From contig JABLXQ010000067.1 of the NCBI GenBank assembly GCA_013178375.1, forward strand, positions 1-62,467: a DNA stretch of 62,467 bases. Reading direction: 5' to 3'. How positions within the stretch are numbered: the first letter of the stretch is position 1; every line of letters starts with the position of its first letter. This document shows positions 35,249-45,640 of the stretch, piece by piece. A program made the position numbers and the translations under genes. Source of the stretch: Gammaproteobacteria bacterium. GTDB lineage: Bacteria > Pseudomonadota > Gammaproteobacteria > Pseudomonadales > Ketobacteraceae. The notes below the pieces were generated by a model that saw only the letters and a program-made list of their open reading frames with translations, was not told the origin of the DNA and did no database searches.

Positions 35249-35719
35249 TTATGGATCTGCCGCCATCGCCGCGAACACGCCCTTGAACAGCACGGCGTCC
35301 TGCTCGCCTTCGCGGATCAGCACATCGATCGCCACTTTCACCCGGCCCTTGTTTTCATAGCCGGCAATCAGGTGGGCACGGACTTCGTCGCTGACCGTCG
35401 CACTGCCCCGCAGCACACCGCGCACCGGGGTTTTGTATTCGATTTCACCCTTCACCACCCACACACTGGGCGTGTGGCCGGCATCCATCAGGGTAAGGTG
35501 GACGGCGCTCCAGCCCGTCATGGCCGCAACGTTATACAGACTGCCACCGAATGCGGTGCCGTGGGTATTGAGGTTGGGCGCCAGCGGGGCTTCCACCACC
35601 ACCGTGCGCCCGTCCCAGGAAATGACATCCACCCCCATGTGCGCAATCAGCGGAACCTGACTACGCAGCTTGTGGCGGACACGATCCAGATGCGTTGACG
35701 CTCCGGACGGAGGGGTCAT
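35249..35719 (-). CDS. YiiD-C-terminal-type thioesterase
   Basis: 156 residues matching the thioesterase domain found at the C-terminus of YiiD: VEAPLAPNLNTHGTAFGGSL carries the conserved N..GTAFGGS motif of this hot-dog group, followed by WSAVHLTLMDAG and the WVVKGEIEYKTPVRG strand region. It probably hydrolyses an acyl-CoA or acyl-ACP. The start lies 15 bases beyond the biotin carboxylase stop, so the two are cotranscribed. Confidence 0.85.
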   Translation of the reverse strand: MTPPSGASTHLDRVRHKLRSQVPLIAHMGVDVISWDGRTVVVEAPLAPNLNTHGTAFGGSLYNVAAMTGWSAVHLTLMDAGHTPSVWVVKGEIEYKTPVRGVLRGSATVSDEVRAHLIAGYENKGRVKVAIDVLIREGEQDAVLFKGVFAAMAADP

Positions 35720-35734
35720 GACAAAAACTTCACT

Positions 35735-38617
35735 TCAGATCAGGCCTTTCAGCAGATGGTCGGTACGCGCCTTGCGTTGCGCCGCCACGACTGCCGGATC
35801 CACGTCGACGAATTTCTCGTCCGGCGTCACCTTGAACAGGGGCTGGCCCTGCTTGACGATGGCGCCATCCACGTTCTCCAACAGCACCTTGTCGATGGTG
35901 CAGGAGAACGGGGCCTGGATCTTGTTGAACATTTTCATCACTTCGATGATGTAAATGGTCTGGCCCGCTTCCACGTGCGCACCTTCCTGCACGAAAGGCG
36001 GCAGGCTCGGCGCTTCGCGACCGTAGAACATGCCACCGCACACAGCGACGATTTCGTCGGCCTTGGTGGCCGGCGGCGGCACCAGCACTTTCATCATCTG
36101 TTCCTGCAGCGCGTCCTCGAACAGCATCTGCGGGATGTGCACGGTCAGGTCCGGATTCACTTTCAGTTCGTAGAAATGCGCGTCGCGTGCCAGTTTCGGC
36201 AGCACGCTCATCACTTCCATACCGCACTGGAATCCGTAGTGGGCCGACTGCACCTGGGCCCAGGCATCGGCGCTGAAACCGGCCGGGGCTTGCGCCGCAT
36301 CCAGCAACGCACTGAGTTTCTGCCAGTCGCTTTCGCCCAGACGGGTTTCCAGCTCGCGGTAAAACTTCAGGCCTTTTTGCAGGATGTCGTTGTCATGATT
36401 CCAGATGCTTTCCGCCGCCGGCAGATCAGCACGGAAATCCATGTTCAGGTAGTGATAGGTGTCATCCAGCACATACAGCGGATTGCGACGCCAGGTCACC
36501 TTGTCGCCGTCCAGCTTCACGTGGGCCTTGTTCATGCTCAACCAGCCACTGAAAACGTGCGGATCGTTCATGAGAATTTCCAGCGGACGCAGCAGCAGCG
36601 TGTGCTTGCGCTCCAGCGCCGCGTCCACCGCATTCATGGCGGCCGCCAGCGAATCGCCAGTGCCGTGTACGGACGCGATATCTTTCTTGTACAGCGCCTT
36701 CACCTGATTGAATGCCAGCTCCAGATCGAAATCAGCGGATTCCTTCTTCAGCAGGCCCACCATCGTCAAATACGGCATGACGAATTTGGTGGTGGATTTG
36801 GCGTGCACGTTTTCGCCCAGGAACCAGTGCACCAGACCGTAGTGGAACTGCAGGTTGGTGGCCAGGTTCTCGCCATTCATCTTGGTACGGCGCAGCACTT
36901 CCGCCAGACGTTCGTAGCTGTCGCGGCGGCTGGAGCCCACGGTCAGCAGCAGCGCGATGTTGCTGTCGTACGCGCCGGCCAGGTGATACTTCATGAACTG
37001 GCCGCTGTCCGGGTTGCGCACGCTGATGCCCTGGTCGTCGCGGATCTCGCCTTCGACCGGGCTGGACCAGTATTCGATGATGCCGCCGGCGTGGGGTTTC
37101 AGCGCAGCGTTGGTAGCGTTCAGACGGGCTTCAACCGAAGCGCGCTCGCGCGGAATGCGTTCCGGCTTGGGCAGTTTCTTGCCGTGACGCGCCAGCAGCG
37201 TCATGCACTCCACCAGCGAATCCACCAGCAGGAAATCGTCGGCATCGTCCGGATTGGTGAACTTCAGCGTGTAGCACAGTTCCGAAACGCGGTGCTCCAC
37301 CTGAATCCGCGTGTTCATTTCCATGAAGAAGTGGCTGTCGCGGTCGACGATACATTCGAAGGTGGACACGGAATCCAGACCCACCGCCAGACCGAAGCGC
37401 TCGGACTCGGATTCCATCCGCTCCAGAATGCCCAGGTCGGTGAGCAGAGCATCGGCTTCCAGCTTGTTGCCGGCTTTTTCAGCGCGGGCAATGGCGTCCT
37501 GCAGCATTTCCCTGGTGTTCGACACTTCCAGCAGTTTCTGTTCGTGCATCTGCAGCGAGCAGTCGCGGGCGCCGATGGTAGTGCACCACACGCCGTTGCC
37601 GATCACCTGGATTTCCTGGTGACGGGTGGTTTCGATATTCAGTTCCAGCAGCGCGTTCTTGTTGTCGCCCACGCCGGTGGTTTTCACTTCCTGCAGCACT
37701 TCCTTGTATTTCTCGGCCGCTTTTTCGGCTGCCGCCTGAATGCGGTCTTCCAGTTCGCCTTCAAATGCCGCGGGGGATTGCAGGATGCGCTGGCCCTTGC
37801 CGCCGCCACCGCCGATGGCTTTCAGGCGCACGCGGTTTTCCGGATACCGGCGGAATACTTCGGCGACGCGAATCACTGCCTCGGCGCAGATCTCTTCCAT
37901 CGAAATGATGTCGATACCCTTGCTGTAGGATGCGTTCAGCACGGCGTCTGCAGCGTCTTCCAGCGCTACGGCGTCGGTGAAAATCTTGTCGTCGACCTGC
38001 AGGCCGTTATCTGCGGCGATCTTTTTCAGACCGGCACGATTGCCCACCTTGCGCAGCAGGGTCAGCACGGTCACGTTGTCGATACCGGGCGTGGTGGAGA
38101 CATCGTTCTGCAGCGCGGTGCGCTTGGCTTCGTCTTTCGCGCCAGCGCCACGCACAGTGCGCGAGCAGGGGCCGATAAAAGTCAGGCCCGCCGCTTCAAT
38201 CGCGCTCACCAGTGCTTCGTCTTCCGCCATGAAACCGTAGCCGGCGAAAATCGAGTCGTGGCCGTTTTCCTTGGCAATCGCAATGATCTGCTGGATGCGC
38301 TGGGTGCGCTCTTCCTTGTTGCCGCCAGTGTAATCCGGCACGCGGTGCACGCGATCAGGATCGGTCAGCAGACGAAGTTCCGGCGCCAGTGCGTTGTTGT
38401 AGGTGATGGAATCCTTTTCCGACAGCAGGATGCCGTACTTATTGATGCCCATCTCGTCCCACACATCCATCACTTCCTTGCGGATGGGGCCACGGCAGAT
38501 GATCAGCGGCTTCATGTCGGTGCAATCAAACTGGCGCACCCAGGGCGAATCGAACGCAGTGCGGCGGCGCTGTTTGTGAATCAGCGGATTGTTCGTATAT
38601 AAGCTGTAGTTACCCAT
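35735..38617 (-). CDS. Acyl-CoA carboxylase biotin carboxylase / biotin-carrier subunit
   Basis: 960 residues. The N-terminal region is a biotin carboxylase with ATP-grasp domain: KPLIICRGPIRKEV, FAGYGFMAEDEALVSAIEAA, LKAIGGGGGKGQRILQSPAA as the glycine-rich ATP loop, MEMNTRIQVEHRVSELCYTL as the conserved catalytic segment. A long helical middle follows, and a C-terminal biotinyl domain with IIEVMKMFN, where Lys895 should carry biotin. It differs from the standard AMKM motif by Val. It carboxylates biotin using ATP and bicarbonate and passes the group to the partner encoded by the upstream gene. Protein length exceeds typical AccC (about 450) and PCC alpha (about 700), so this is an unusual long form. 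The gap to the upstream carboxyltransferase gene is 36 bases. Confidence 0.88.
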   Translation of the reverse strand: MGNYSLYTNNPLIHKQRRRTAFDSPWVRQFDCTDMKPLIICRGPIRKEVMDVWDEMGINKYGILLSEKDSITYNNALAPELRLLTDPDRVHRVPDYTGGNKEERTQRIQQIIAIAKENGHDSIFAGYGFMAEDEALVSAIEAAGLTFIGPCSRTVRGAGAKDEAKRTALQNDVSTTPGIDNVTVLTLLRKVGNRAGLKKIAADNGLQVDDKIFTDAVALEDAADAVLNASYSKGIDIISMEEICAEAVIRVAEVFRRYPENRVRLKAIGGGGGKGQRILQSPAAFEGELEDRIQAAAEKAAEKYKEVLQEVKTTGVGDNKNALLELNIETTRHQEIQVIGNGVWCTTIGARDCSLQMHEQKLLEVSNTREMLQDAIARAEKAGNKLEADALLTDLGILERMESESERFGLAVGLDSVSTFECIVDRDSHFFMEMNTRIQVEHRVSELCYTLKFTNPDDADDFLLVDSLVECMTLLARHGKKLPKPERIPRERASVEARLNATNAALKPHAGGIIEYWSSPVEGEIRDDQGISVRNPDSGQFMKYHLAGAYDSNIALLLTVGSSRRDSYERLAEVLRRTKMNGENLATNLQFHYGLVHWFLGENVHAKSTTKFVMPYLTMVGLLKKESADFDLELAFNQVKALYKKDIASVHGTGDSLAAAMNAVDAALERKHTLLLRPLEILMNDPHVFSGWLSMNKAHVKLDGDKVTWRRNPLYVLDDTYHYLNMDFRADLPAAESIWNHDNDILQKGLKFYRELETRLGESDWQKLSALLDAAQAPAGFSADAWAQVQSAHYGFQCGMEVMSVLPKLARDAHFYELKVNPDLTVHIPQMLFEDALQEQMMKVLVPPPATKADEIVAVCGGMFYGREAPSLPPFVQEGAHVEAGQTIYIIEVMKMFNKIQAPFSCTIDKVLLENVDGAIVKQGQPLFKVTPDEKFVDVDPAVVAAQRKARTDHLLKGLI

Positions 38618-38653
38618 GATGTTTCAAATCCTCTTCAATTCTTGTTGAACCAC

Positions 38654-40381
38654 TTAGTGGAATTCGCGCTGCACGCCGCCCATTGGCTCGGGCTTGTAGT
38701 GGCGCAACAGGAAGTTGAGGTTGGTGGCCAGGCTCTGACGCAAATCGTACGGCATCACCAGCTGGGAAATGGAGCCCAGGCTCAACGCTTCCTTCGGGTT
38801 CATCAATTCTTTTTCATAACGGGCAGACAGCGCGGCGTCCTGCTGCTTGGCCCAGGCTTCCACGTCAGTAGTGGCCTGGGATTTGGCAGCGGCTTCGCTC
38901 TTGCCACCGGCAACCAGCTCGGCAGTACGCTCGGCGATGCGGGTCTTCATGGCGGCACGGATCGCCTGCATTTCCTTCTTGTACACAAACTCTTTACCGG
39001 CCGGGCCCATGACCGCCAGACGCGTGGTCGGCAGTGCCAGCACCACATCGGCACCGGTGGCATAGCTGTTGAACGCGGCATAGGCGCCACCGAAGGCGTT
39101 GCGCACGATCAGCAGAATGCGCGGGGTACGCAGATCGATGATGGAATCCAGCATGGCGCGGCCGGCCTGCACGATACCGTTGCGTTCCTGGTCGGTGCCC
39201 GGCAGGAAGCCGGTGGTGTCTTCGATGAACACGACCGGGATGTTGTACACGTTGCAGAAACGGATGAAGCGCGCGTTCTTGTAGGACGCCGCGATGTCGA
39301 TCTGGCCCGAGGACACAGCGCTGTTGTTCGCCACGATGCCCACCACGTGCCCACCAAGACGGGCAAAAGCGCAGATGGTGTTCTGCGCGCGGTCCGGCTG
39401 GAATTCGGTGTAGTCGCCGTGGTCGCACACCTGCTGGATCAGGATGCGGATGTCGATCGGCGTGTTGTAGCCGGTGGACGAGTTGAAGGCTTTCTTGAAC
39501 AGGATGTCCGCGTCCCAGGTCTTGCGGGTGATCGGATCGGAGGTTTCCAGGAACGGCGCAAGGCTGGCGTTGTTGTCCGGGAAATAGCGCAGCAGTTCTT
39601 TGGCCTTGCGCAGCGCAGTCACCTCATCGGGCACCACGAAATCGGTGACGCCGGACTGGCCGTGCACGCCGGGTCCACCCAGCTGGTCGGCTGTCACGTC
39701 TTCACCCAGTACGGATTTCACCACACCCGGGCCGGTCAGGCCGAAGAAGGTGTTCTGCGGCTGGATCATGAAGCTGCCCTGACGCGGCAGGTAAGCGCCA
39801 CCACCAGCGTTGTAACCGAACATGCACATGATGCTGGGCACCACGCCGCTGATCTTGCGCAGGGCAGTGAAGGCTTCCGAGTAACCGTCCAGGCCACCCA
39901 CGCCGGCAGGCACATAGGCGCCGGCGGAATCGTTCATGCCGATCAGGGGAATCTTGCGCTCACCCGCCAGCTTGATCAGGCTCGCCAATTTGCGGCCGTT
40001 GGTGGCGTCCATGGAACCGGCGCGCACCGTGAAGTCATGGCCATACAGGGCCACGTCGCGACCATCCACATTAATAATGGCAGTCACAATAGAAGCGCCA
40101 TCCAGGTTCTTGCCCCAGTTCTGGTACAGCACGATGGGGTCCTGGTCGGTCAGCACGCGAATCCGCTCCCACACCGTCATCCGCTGCTTGACGTGCTGCT
40201 TCTCGATCGCTGGCACACCGGCGGCGGTCTCGGGACGCTGCATCAGCTCCCAGCCTTCCGTCAACGACTGCTCGTAGATGCCCGGGGTGCGGCCGATTTC
40301 GCCGGGGATTTTGAATTCCTTGGTTTCCGGGGCCTGGAAGGGATTTTCCAGCGACGGAATAAGCTTCTTGTTGATTCCCAT
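38654..40381 (-). CDS. Acyl-CoA carboxylase carboxyltransferase subunit
   Basis: 575 residues of the AccD/PccB-type carboxyltransferase family. Both crotonase-like halves are visible: [59 protein letters not shown] in the N half, and [80 protein letters not shown] in the C half. It transfers carboxyl from biotin to an acyl-CoA. The substrate (acetyl, propionyl or longer branched acyl) is not readable from these motifs. It is first in an operon with biotin carboxylase and two thioesterases. Confidence 0.9.
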   Translation of the reverse strand: MGINKKLIPSLENPFQAPETKEFKIPGEIGRTPGIYEQSLTEGWELMQRPETAAGVPAIEKQHVKQRMTVWERIRVLTDQDPIVLYQNWGKNLDGASIVTAIINVDGRDVALYGHDFTVRAGSMDATNGRKLASLIKLAGERKIPLIGMNDSAGAYVPAGVGGLDGYSEAFTALRKISGVVPSIMCMFGYNAGGGAYLPRQGSFMIQPQNTFFGLTGPGVVKSVLGEDVTADQLGGPGVHGQSGVTDFVVPDEVTALRKAKELLRYFPDNNASLAPFLETSDPITRKTWDADILFKKAFNSSTGYNTPIDIRILIQQVCDHGDYTEFQPDRAQNTICAFARLGGHVVGIVANNSAVSSGQIDIAASYKNARFIRFCNVYNIPVVFIEDTTGFLPGTDQERNGIVQAGRAMLDSIIDLRTPRILLIVRNAFGGAYAAFNSYATGADVVLALPTTRLAVMGPAGKEFVYKKEMQAIRAAMKTRIAERTAELVAGGKSEAAAKSQATTDVEAWAKQQDAALSARYEKELMNPKEALSLGSISQLVMPYDLRQSLATNLNFLLRHYKPEPMGGVQREFH

Positions 40382-40758
40382 GCTGATAACGTCTCTATAT
40401 GTGAGTATGGAGTGAACGCAAACAATCGGTCGTGGCTGGCAATTCCAGCCGGAGAAAATCGGGTACGCGGGGGCGCTGCATTATCCGGGCAACGTGACTG
40501 GCTGGACAATAGCCAATTCGCTCAAATCCCATGATTAATTGCGACAGCAGAAAACCCCAACGCGCCCTGTCCGGTCATGCCTTGTTATGGCGCCATGGCG
40601 GCGGAAAAGGCAGGCAGTGTGCGGGTCAGGGGCTTGAAAAAGGCGGCCATTATCCCACAGAAGTTTTGCCTTTTCAGCCCTGGAATCGCCCCGGCAACAG
40701 ACCGCAACAACTTTCCCATGCCAACTTCCCCGCGACACCCAGGCAGAGGATGAGCATA
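40382..40758. other. 377-bp divergent control region
   Basis: It lies between the carboxylase operon (leftwards) and rsmE (rightwards). The rsmE frame is open through much of it, but without a start and ribosome site as good as 40759. No RNA gene or obvious operator seen. Confidence 0.5.
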
Positions 40759-41496
40759 ATGCGCGCCATGAACCTGCTACTGCTCGATCCCCAGGAATGG
40801 CCCGCCGGCACCGCCGATCGGGCTCTGCTGCGCCTGACCGGCCGCCGCGCCGACCACATCCGCACCGTATTGAAGGCCGCCCCCGGCGACAGCGTGCGCA
40901 TCGGCGTGCTCGACGGCCTGACTGGTCTGGCGCGGGTGGAAGACTTGTCTGCGCAGGAAGTGGTACTGGATGCGGTGCTGGACACCCCGCCGCCCCCGCC
41001 CCTGCCGCTGACCCTGCTGCTGGCCCTCCCCCGCCCCAAGGTGTTGCGCCGGGTGCTGCAGGCCGCCACCAGCCTGGGCATCAAGCAGATCCACCTGATC
41101 AACAGCTTCCGGGTGGAAAAGAGCTACTGGCAGACCCCCTTTCTGCAGCCTGACTCCATCCACCAGCAACTGCGGCTCGGCCTGGAACAGGCCCGCGACA
41201 CCATCCTGCCGCAGGTGCATATTCACACCCGCTTCAAACCCTTCGTGGAAGATGAACTGCCGGCCCTGGCGATGGGCAAGCGCTGCCTGGTGGCCCACCC
41301 GTTGCCGGAATCGCAATCCTGCCCGGCCACGCTCAACGAGCAGACCGTTCTGGCCGTCGGCCCCGAAGGCGGCTTCATTCCCTATGAAGTGGAAAAGCTG
41401 CAGCAGACCGGTTTCACCGCAGTGACCCTGGGCCCCCGCATCCTGAAAGTGGAAACCGCCATTCCCGCACTGGTGGCGCGGTTGTTTTTCCCCTGA
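40759..41496 (+). CDS. rsmE: 16S rRNA m3U1498 methyltransferase RsmE
   Basis: 245 residues from ATG 40759 (AGAGGA nine bases upstream), the normal length. N-terminal PUA-like domain (LTGRRADHIRTVLKAAPGDS) and C-terminal SPOUT knot (LLALPRPKVLRRVLQAATSL, IKQIHLINSFRVEKSYWQTP, and the SAM-binding VGPEGGFIPYEVEKL followed by LGPRILKVETA). It methylates U1498 of 16S rRNA. A longer frame from 40531 is not supported by a ribosome site. Confidence 0.95.
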   Translation: MRAMNLLLLDPQEWPAGTADRALLRLTGRRADHIRTVLKAAPGDSVRIGVLDGLTGLARVEDLSAQEVVLDAVLDTPPPPPLPLTLLLALPRPKVLRRVLQAATSLGIKQIHLINSFRVEKSYWQTPFLQPDSIHQQLRLGLEQARDTILPQVHIHTRFKPFVEDELPALAMGKRCLVAHPLPESQSCPATLNEQTVLAVGPEGGFIPYEVEKLQQTGFTAVTLGPRILKVETAIPALVARLFFP

Positions 41497-41575
41497 ATCA
41501 GCGCCATCCTGACGCAGCATTTTGTAACGGCACGATGCCGTCGCATTGCCACTCATATTCAAGGAGCAGACACCC

Positions 41576-42073
41576 ATGGCCAAGATCACATTGAAAGGAA
41601 GTCCGGTCGACACTGCCGGCAACCTGCCCGCCGCCGGCGCCACCGCCCCCGCATTCACCCTGGTGAAAACCGATCTGTCGGACGTCAGCCTGAAGGATTT
41701 CGCCGGCAAGAAGCTGGTGCTGAACATCTTCCCCAGCATCGACACCCCCACCTGCGCCACGTCCGTGCGCAAGTTCAACCAGCAGGCCAGCGACATGCAG
41801 AACACCCAGGTGCTGTGCGTGTCCGCCGACCTGCCGTTTGCACTGGCACGCTTTTGCGGTGCCGAGGGCATCAAGAACGTGATCAGCGCTTCCATCTTCC
41901 GCAATCCGGAATTCGGCACTGCGTATGGCGCGCTGATCACCAGCGGCCCGCTGAAGGGATTGCTGTCCCGCGCCGTGGTGGTGATTGACGAGAAAGGCAA
42001 GGTGCTGCACGCCGAGCAGGTGAGCGAGATTGCCAACGAACCCAACTACGAGGCAGCGTTGGCGGTACTGTAA
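41576..42073 (+). CDS. tpx: Thiol peroxidase Tpx
   Basis: 165 residues from ATG 41576 with AAGGAG nine bases upstream. Atypical 2-Cys peroxiredoxin: peroxidatic cysteine in [15 protein letters not shown] and resolving cysteine in [11 protein letters not shown], the normal Tpx pair. Reduces lipid and other hydroperoxides with thioredoxin. Followed by a strong terminator at 42102-42146. Confidence 0.96.
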   Translation: MAKITLKGSPVDTAGNLPAAGATAPAFTLVKTDLSDVSLKDFAGKKLVLNIFPSIDTPTCATSVRKFNQQASDMQNTQVLCVSADLPFALARFCGAEGIKNVISASIFRNPEFGTAYGALITSGPLKGLLSRAVVVIDEKGKVLHAEQVSEIANEPNYEAALAVL

Positions 42074-42101
42074 GCCCGCCGGCAACACCAGAAGCGGCCA
42101 C

Positions 42102-42146
42102 AAAAAAAACGGCCTTGCCACTTCGAATGGCAAGGCCGTTTTTTTA
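42102..42146. terminator. Bidirectional intrinsic terminator (tpx / uppP)
   Basis: Perfect 12-bp stem (42109-42120 with 42128-42139) with loop CTTCGAA, extended by eight A on the left and eight T on the right. It serves both the tpx gene (+) and the convergent uppP operon (-). Confidence 0.92.
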
Positions 42147-42212
42147 TGCTGACGTTATCCAAAGTTCGAGCATCAATCGTGCGTGACTGATTTCAATCCA
42201 GCGGCGCTCGCT

Positions 42213-43040
42213 TTACGCATTCGCACTGAACGAGAAATTGAACGCCAGCAACACCAGGATCAGCGTCCCCAACCCGATCCTGTACCAGGCAAACACGCGG
42301 AAGCTGTGGCTGGCAATAAACTGCACCAGCGCCCGCACCACCAGCAGCGCCGTCACAAACGCGGCGGTAAATCCCATGGCGATAAGCCACAGGTCGTTCT
42401 GCTCCAGCAGATCCCGGTGCCTGTAACCGTCGTACACCGCCGCCCCCAGCATGGTAGGCATGGCAAGGAAAAACGAAAACTCCGTCGCCGCCTGGCGCGA
42501 CAATCCCGCCAGCAGACCGCCCACGATGGTGGAACCTGAACGCGACGTCCCGGGAATCATCGCAAAACACTGCGCTATGCCGATGCCCAGCGCCCGCCCC
42601 CAGGTAATGTCCTCGATACGGGTGATTTTGGCTTCCACTGCATGCCGTTCCGCCAGCATCAGGATCACGCCACCGACGATCAGCGCAATCGCCACCACCA
42701 GCGGATTGAACAGTGTGCTCTTGATAAAATCGATCGCCAGCACACCGATGATCACGGCGGGAAAAAACGCCAGCAGCACACAGCCGGCAAAGCGCAGATC
42801 CGCCACATTGCCTTTCAGCATGCCCTGCAACAGATGAAGGATCTTCATCCGGTACAGCCACACCACCGCCATGATCGCACCCAGCTGGATCACTACCTCG
42901 AACACCTTGCCGGTACCGGAATCAAATTCCAGCCAGCTGCCCACCACGATCAGGTGACCGGTACTGGAAATGGGCAGGAACTCCGTCAGCCCTTCGAGAA
43001 TGCCCAACAACAACGCCTTGCACAGGAACAACCAATCCAT
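42213..43040 (-). CDS. uppP: Undecaprenyl-diphosphatase UppP/BacA
   Basis: 275 residues, integral membrane. Signature motifs: [21 protein letters not shown] with the catalytic Glu-rich stretch at residues 10-30 and [20 protein letters not shown] around 165-185, plus several membrane helices. It dephosphorylates undecaprenyl pyrophosphate to recycle the cell-wall lipid carrier. The start overlaps the stop of the antiporter gene by one base. Confidence 0.96.
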   Translation of the reverse strand: MDWLFLCKALLLGILEGLTEFLPISSTGHLIVVGSWLEFDSGTGKVFEVVIQLGAIMAVVWLYRMKILHLLQGMLKGNVADLRFAGCVLLAFFPAVIIGVLAIDFIKSTLFNPLVVAIALIVGGVILMLAERHAVEAKITRIEDITWGRALGIGIAQCFAMIPGTSRSGSTIVGGLLAGLSRQAATEFSFFLAMPTMLGAAVYDGYRHRDLLEQNDLWLIAMGFTAAFVTALLVVRALVQFIASHSFRVFAWYRIGLGTLILVLLAFNFSFSANA

Positions 43041-44125
43041 CAGATATCTACTGCCTGTCGGTTACGGTGGTAACGAATCGCGAACACCAACAGCGTGATC
43101 GCAGTGAGGGGAATCACAAAAAAGAGCATGGCGGCACCAAAGGTATCCAGCGCATCGTGCTGCATGGCGGCCAGAATCAGGTAGGCGGTGTATGCCACGT
43201 AGTAGAACAGAAACATTGCGCCATTCCAGCGCGTAATGATGTAGCCGGTAAAGAAAATCGGCAGACAGGCCAGCGCCACACCGATCATCACCGGGATGTC
43301 GAACACCAGCGCTGCCGGTGAAACCTCGATGCCTGCCGGCGACACCACACTGGACAGGCCCAGCACCGACAGTATATTGAAGAGATTGCTGCCCACCACG
43401 TTGCCCACGGCAATGTCGCGCTCGCCACGGATACTGGCGATCACCGATGCCGCCAGCTCCGGCAGCGAGGTACCAACCGCTACCACCGTCAGACCTATCA
43501 CCAGTTCGCTGACACCGAAATACTGGGCGATCGACACCGCCGCATCCACCAGCAAGTTGGCGCCCACCACCAGCAGCACCAGCCCACCCAGTATAAACAG
43601 CGCATTCAGCGTTACCTGCTTCCAGCCCGAGGCAGTCTGGCTGTATTCCTGGGCATATTCTTCCTGCACCGCGCTGCTGGATTCCTTGCGGCTCTGAACG
43701 ATCAGGAACAGGGTGTAGCCGATGATGCAGGTAAACAGAAGGATGCCATCGATGCGACCGATCACGCCGTCCAGCCCCAGCAGCAACACCGCGAAGGACG
43801 CCGCAATCATCAGCGGCACATCCAGCCGCACCAGCTGCTGTGCCACCACCAGCGGCGCAATCAGCGCCGACAGGCCCAGAATCAGCAGAACGTTGCATAT
43901 GTTGCTGCCCACCACGTTGCCCAGCGCCAGATCCGCCTGGCCGGACCAGGCCGCCCCCACGCTCACCGCCATTTCCGGCGCGCTGGTACCGAAAGCCACG
44001 ATGGTCAGCCCGATCACCAGCGGCGAGATCCCCACCGCCGTCGCCAGCCGCGACGCCCCCTTCACCAGGAACTCCGCACCCACCACCAGCAGCACCAATC
44101 CGCCAGCAAGATACAGCAATGTCAT
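43040..44125 (-). CDS. Calcium/sodium antiporter (YrbG family)
   Basis: 361 residues with ten or so membrane helices in two inverted halves. The duplicated alpha repeats are visible: [20 protein letters not shown] with [20 protein letters not shown], and [20 protein letters not shown] with [20 protein letters not shown]. The acidic and Asn residues line the cation site of the CaCA superfamily. ATG 44125 (MTLLYLAGG) has GGAG ten bases upstream; the extra 18 residues upstream are not membrane-like. Translationally coupled to uppP. Confidence 0.93.
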   Translation of the reverse strand: MTLLYLAGGLVLLVVGAEFLVKGASRLATAVGISPLVIGLTIVAFGTSAPEMAVSVGAAWSGQADLALGNVVGSNICNVLLILGLSALIAPLVVAQQLVRLDVPLMIAASFAVLLLGLDGVIGRIDGILLFTCIIGYTLFLIVQSRKESSSAVQEEYAQEYSQTASGWKQVTLNALFILGGLVLLVVGANLLVDAAVSIAQYFGVSELVIGLTVVAVGTSLPELAASVIASIRGERDIAVGNVVGSNLFNILSVLGLSSVVSPAGIEVSPAALVFDIPVMIGVALACLPIFFTGYIITRWNGAMFLFYYVAYTAYLILAAMQHDALDTFGAAMLFFVIPLTAITLLVFAIRYHRNRQAVDI

Positions 44126-44350
44126 AAGCAGCCACTCCCAGACAGGAAAATCGAAAGGCGCAAGCACCAGCCTGCGCAAAATGCCGGGCCAATTTTAAAG
44201 CAGCAGGGTCCGCCGGCAACGTCGGCAGTCCACTATTTTTTCGCCGGCCAGGATTTCTTCAGGCTGCCATGACCCGACAACACCAGATGCCAATCCGTTC
44301 AACTGGACTATGCTTAAAAAACGAATCTGCAACGCGCGGAGAGAGTCAGC

Positions 44351-44713
44351 ATGCTATACAAGGAAATTCAGGAAGAGGCCGACAGCCTGCGACGCCAGGC
44401 CCGCAAGTCGGTATCGAAATTCCAGACCGAACTGGATTCCATGGTGGGACTGGTGGAAGCCATGCGCAATCACGGCGAGAACGCCCTGTACGGGCGCATC
44501 ATGCTGGATCACCTGGACCCCATCTTCAAGGCGCTGGAAAACGAGGATCAGGCCCAGGCGGAGCGGGAGGTGGCACAGTACCTGTCGGAGCGCACCGAAT
44601 TCCTCACCGGCATGAAACCCTGGGTGCCCAGCTCGACCGACATCATCAGCAACCTGCTGAATACGGTCACCGCCACCGTGCTGGCGGACCTGATCGAATC
44701 CTTCAAGGGCTGA
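44351..44713 (+). CDS. Small helical protein of unknown function
   Basis: 120 residues, ATG 44351 preceded by GGAGAGAG. It is almost entirely predicted helical and amphipathic (LYKEIQEEADSLRRQARKSV and onwards), without signal peptide, cysteine or known motif, so a small cytosolic coiled-coil protein. Its last 11 bases overlap the end of the convergent gene at 44703-44999. Confidence 0.7.
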   Translation: MLYKEIQEEADSLRRQARKSVSKFQTELDSMVGLVEAMRNHGENALYGRIMLDHLDPIFKALENEDQAQAEREVAQYLSERTEFLTGMKPWVPSSTDIISNLLNTVTATVLADLIESFKG

Positions 44714-44999
44714 CGAGACTTTCGCTCTTCAACTGCCGCGCCAACCAGTGATAACTGGCGGCGATACGCAGGGTAGCCTGGCCGGACAGGGGGCCAGGCT
44801 GCAATGCAGCCGCCCGCAGACGCAGCGCCAGCGCCTCCAGATCGGTCACGGAGGGTCGGGGCGCTTCCACCAGCCGGGTAGCTTCCTGATAACAACTCTT
44901 GAGGGATTGCAGGGCGGCAGAGGAATCAGCCAGCTCCGCCAGAGCGACCTGCTGTTCCAACTGATTTCTGAGTCTCAACATCATGATGCGGCGATCCAT
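44703..44999 (-). CDS. Small helical protein of unknown function
   Basis: 98 residues from ATG 44999, which has AGGAAG about ten bases upstream; ATG 45029 and GTG 45077 are in-frame alternatives. The protein is helical with heptad-like hydrophobics (MLRLRNQLEQQVALAELADS), cytosolic, no known family. It converges with the gene at 44351-44713 and the two stops overlap by 11 bases. Confidence 0.6.
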   Translation of the reverse strand: MDRRIMMLRLRNQLEQQVALAELADSSAALQSLKSCYQEATRLVEAPRPSVTDLEALALRLRAAALQPGPLSGQATLRIAASYHWLARQLKSESLVSP

Positions 45000-45123
45000 G
45001 CGCGCAGCTTCCTTTCCTTGGATGTCCATAAAGTGATCAAATCTTAACGTCTTATCGTCTGATCTGGCTATCGACACTTACCGGCGATCACAAAGATCAA
45101 ACAGTCCCTACACAAACAAAAAA

Positions 45124-45157
45124 CCGCATTTTCCATCAGGGATCCCGGAAAATGCGG
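45124..45157. terminator. Intrinsic terminator of the 59-residue gene
   Basis: Perfect 11-bp stem CCGCATTTTCC (45124-45134) with GGAAAATGCGG (45147-45157). On the minus strand it is followed by six T and more T-rich bases, so it terminates transcripts coming from the small gene at 45206-45385. Confidence 0.85.
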
Positions 45158-45205
45158 GTTTATCGGAATTCGTCATTTTTGTTATGGCTGTCAGTGGGTT
45201 GGATA

Positions 45206-45385
45206 TCAGTTGCTGAGTGCTTCCAGCAGCGAACCGTCTGGCTTGGAAGAGACGTCCTCTACCTCGACCGATGACTGGTACTCGCTTGCACTGATTCCGC
45301 GGCTGGCCAGATCCTGCTCAGAACTGACTGCCACACCCGCTATATTAATAGCCCCTACAAGGGCCAGTATCACTATCAATTGCAT
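45206..45385 (-). CDS. 59-residue exported or membrane peptide
   Basis: Small gene starting at ATG 45385 with AAGGTG about six bases upstream and ending at TGA 45206. Sequence features: hydrophobic N-terminus MQLIVILALVGAINIAGVAV that is a signal peptide or membrane anchor, then an acidic, Ser-rich tail (SSVEVEDVSSKPDGSLLEA). It has its own strong terminator at 45124-45157, which supports a real transcript. It is divergent from the MalT-type regulator gene. No family recognised. Confidence 0.6.
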   Translation of the reverse strand: MQLIVILALVGAINIAGVAVSSEQDLASRGISASEYQSSVEVEDVSSKPDGSLLEALSN

Positions 45386-45640
45386 AACTTCACCTTTTGC
45401 TGACGACTAAAAAACAACTCTGTAGCAAGGCGTACCAACAAGGTCGGTTCAGCAAAGGTTCGGTCAATCCGGTCCGCCAAAAGAGCGGCCAAGACTTTTC
45501 TTGTGGCGGCATTATAGTGCCAAAACCGCCAGCCTGCACTTGATAAGGCTTCCTGACGGACGACCGGCCCGTCGGCTTTTTTGACTTGCGGCAGGGTTTC
45601 GGAAAACACTGGGCCGTCGTCCCAATAACAAGAACAGACC

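Noticed and set aside
35756-38602. A 948-codon open frame on the plus strand opposite the biotin carboxylase gene
   Set aside because: It mirrors the codon structure of the strongly recognisable minus-strand gene and gives a His/Gln/Arg-rich product with no motif; such antisense frames are common in GC-rich DNA.
38642-40534. A 630-codon open frame on the plus strand opposite the carboxyltransferase gene
   Set aside because: Same reason: the reverse strand encodes all conserved carboxyltransferase blocks, and this product looks like a shadow.
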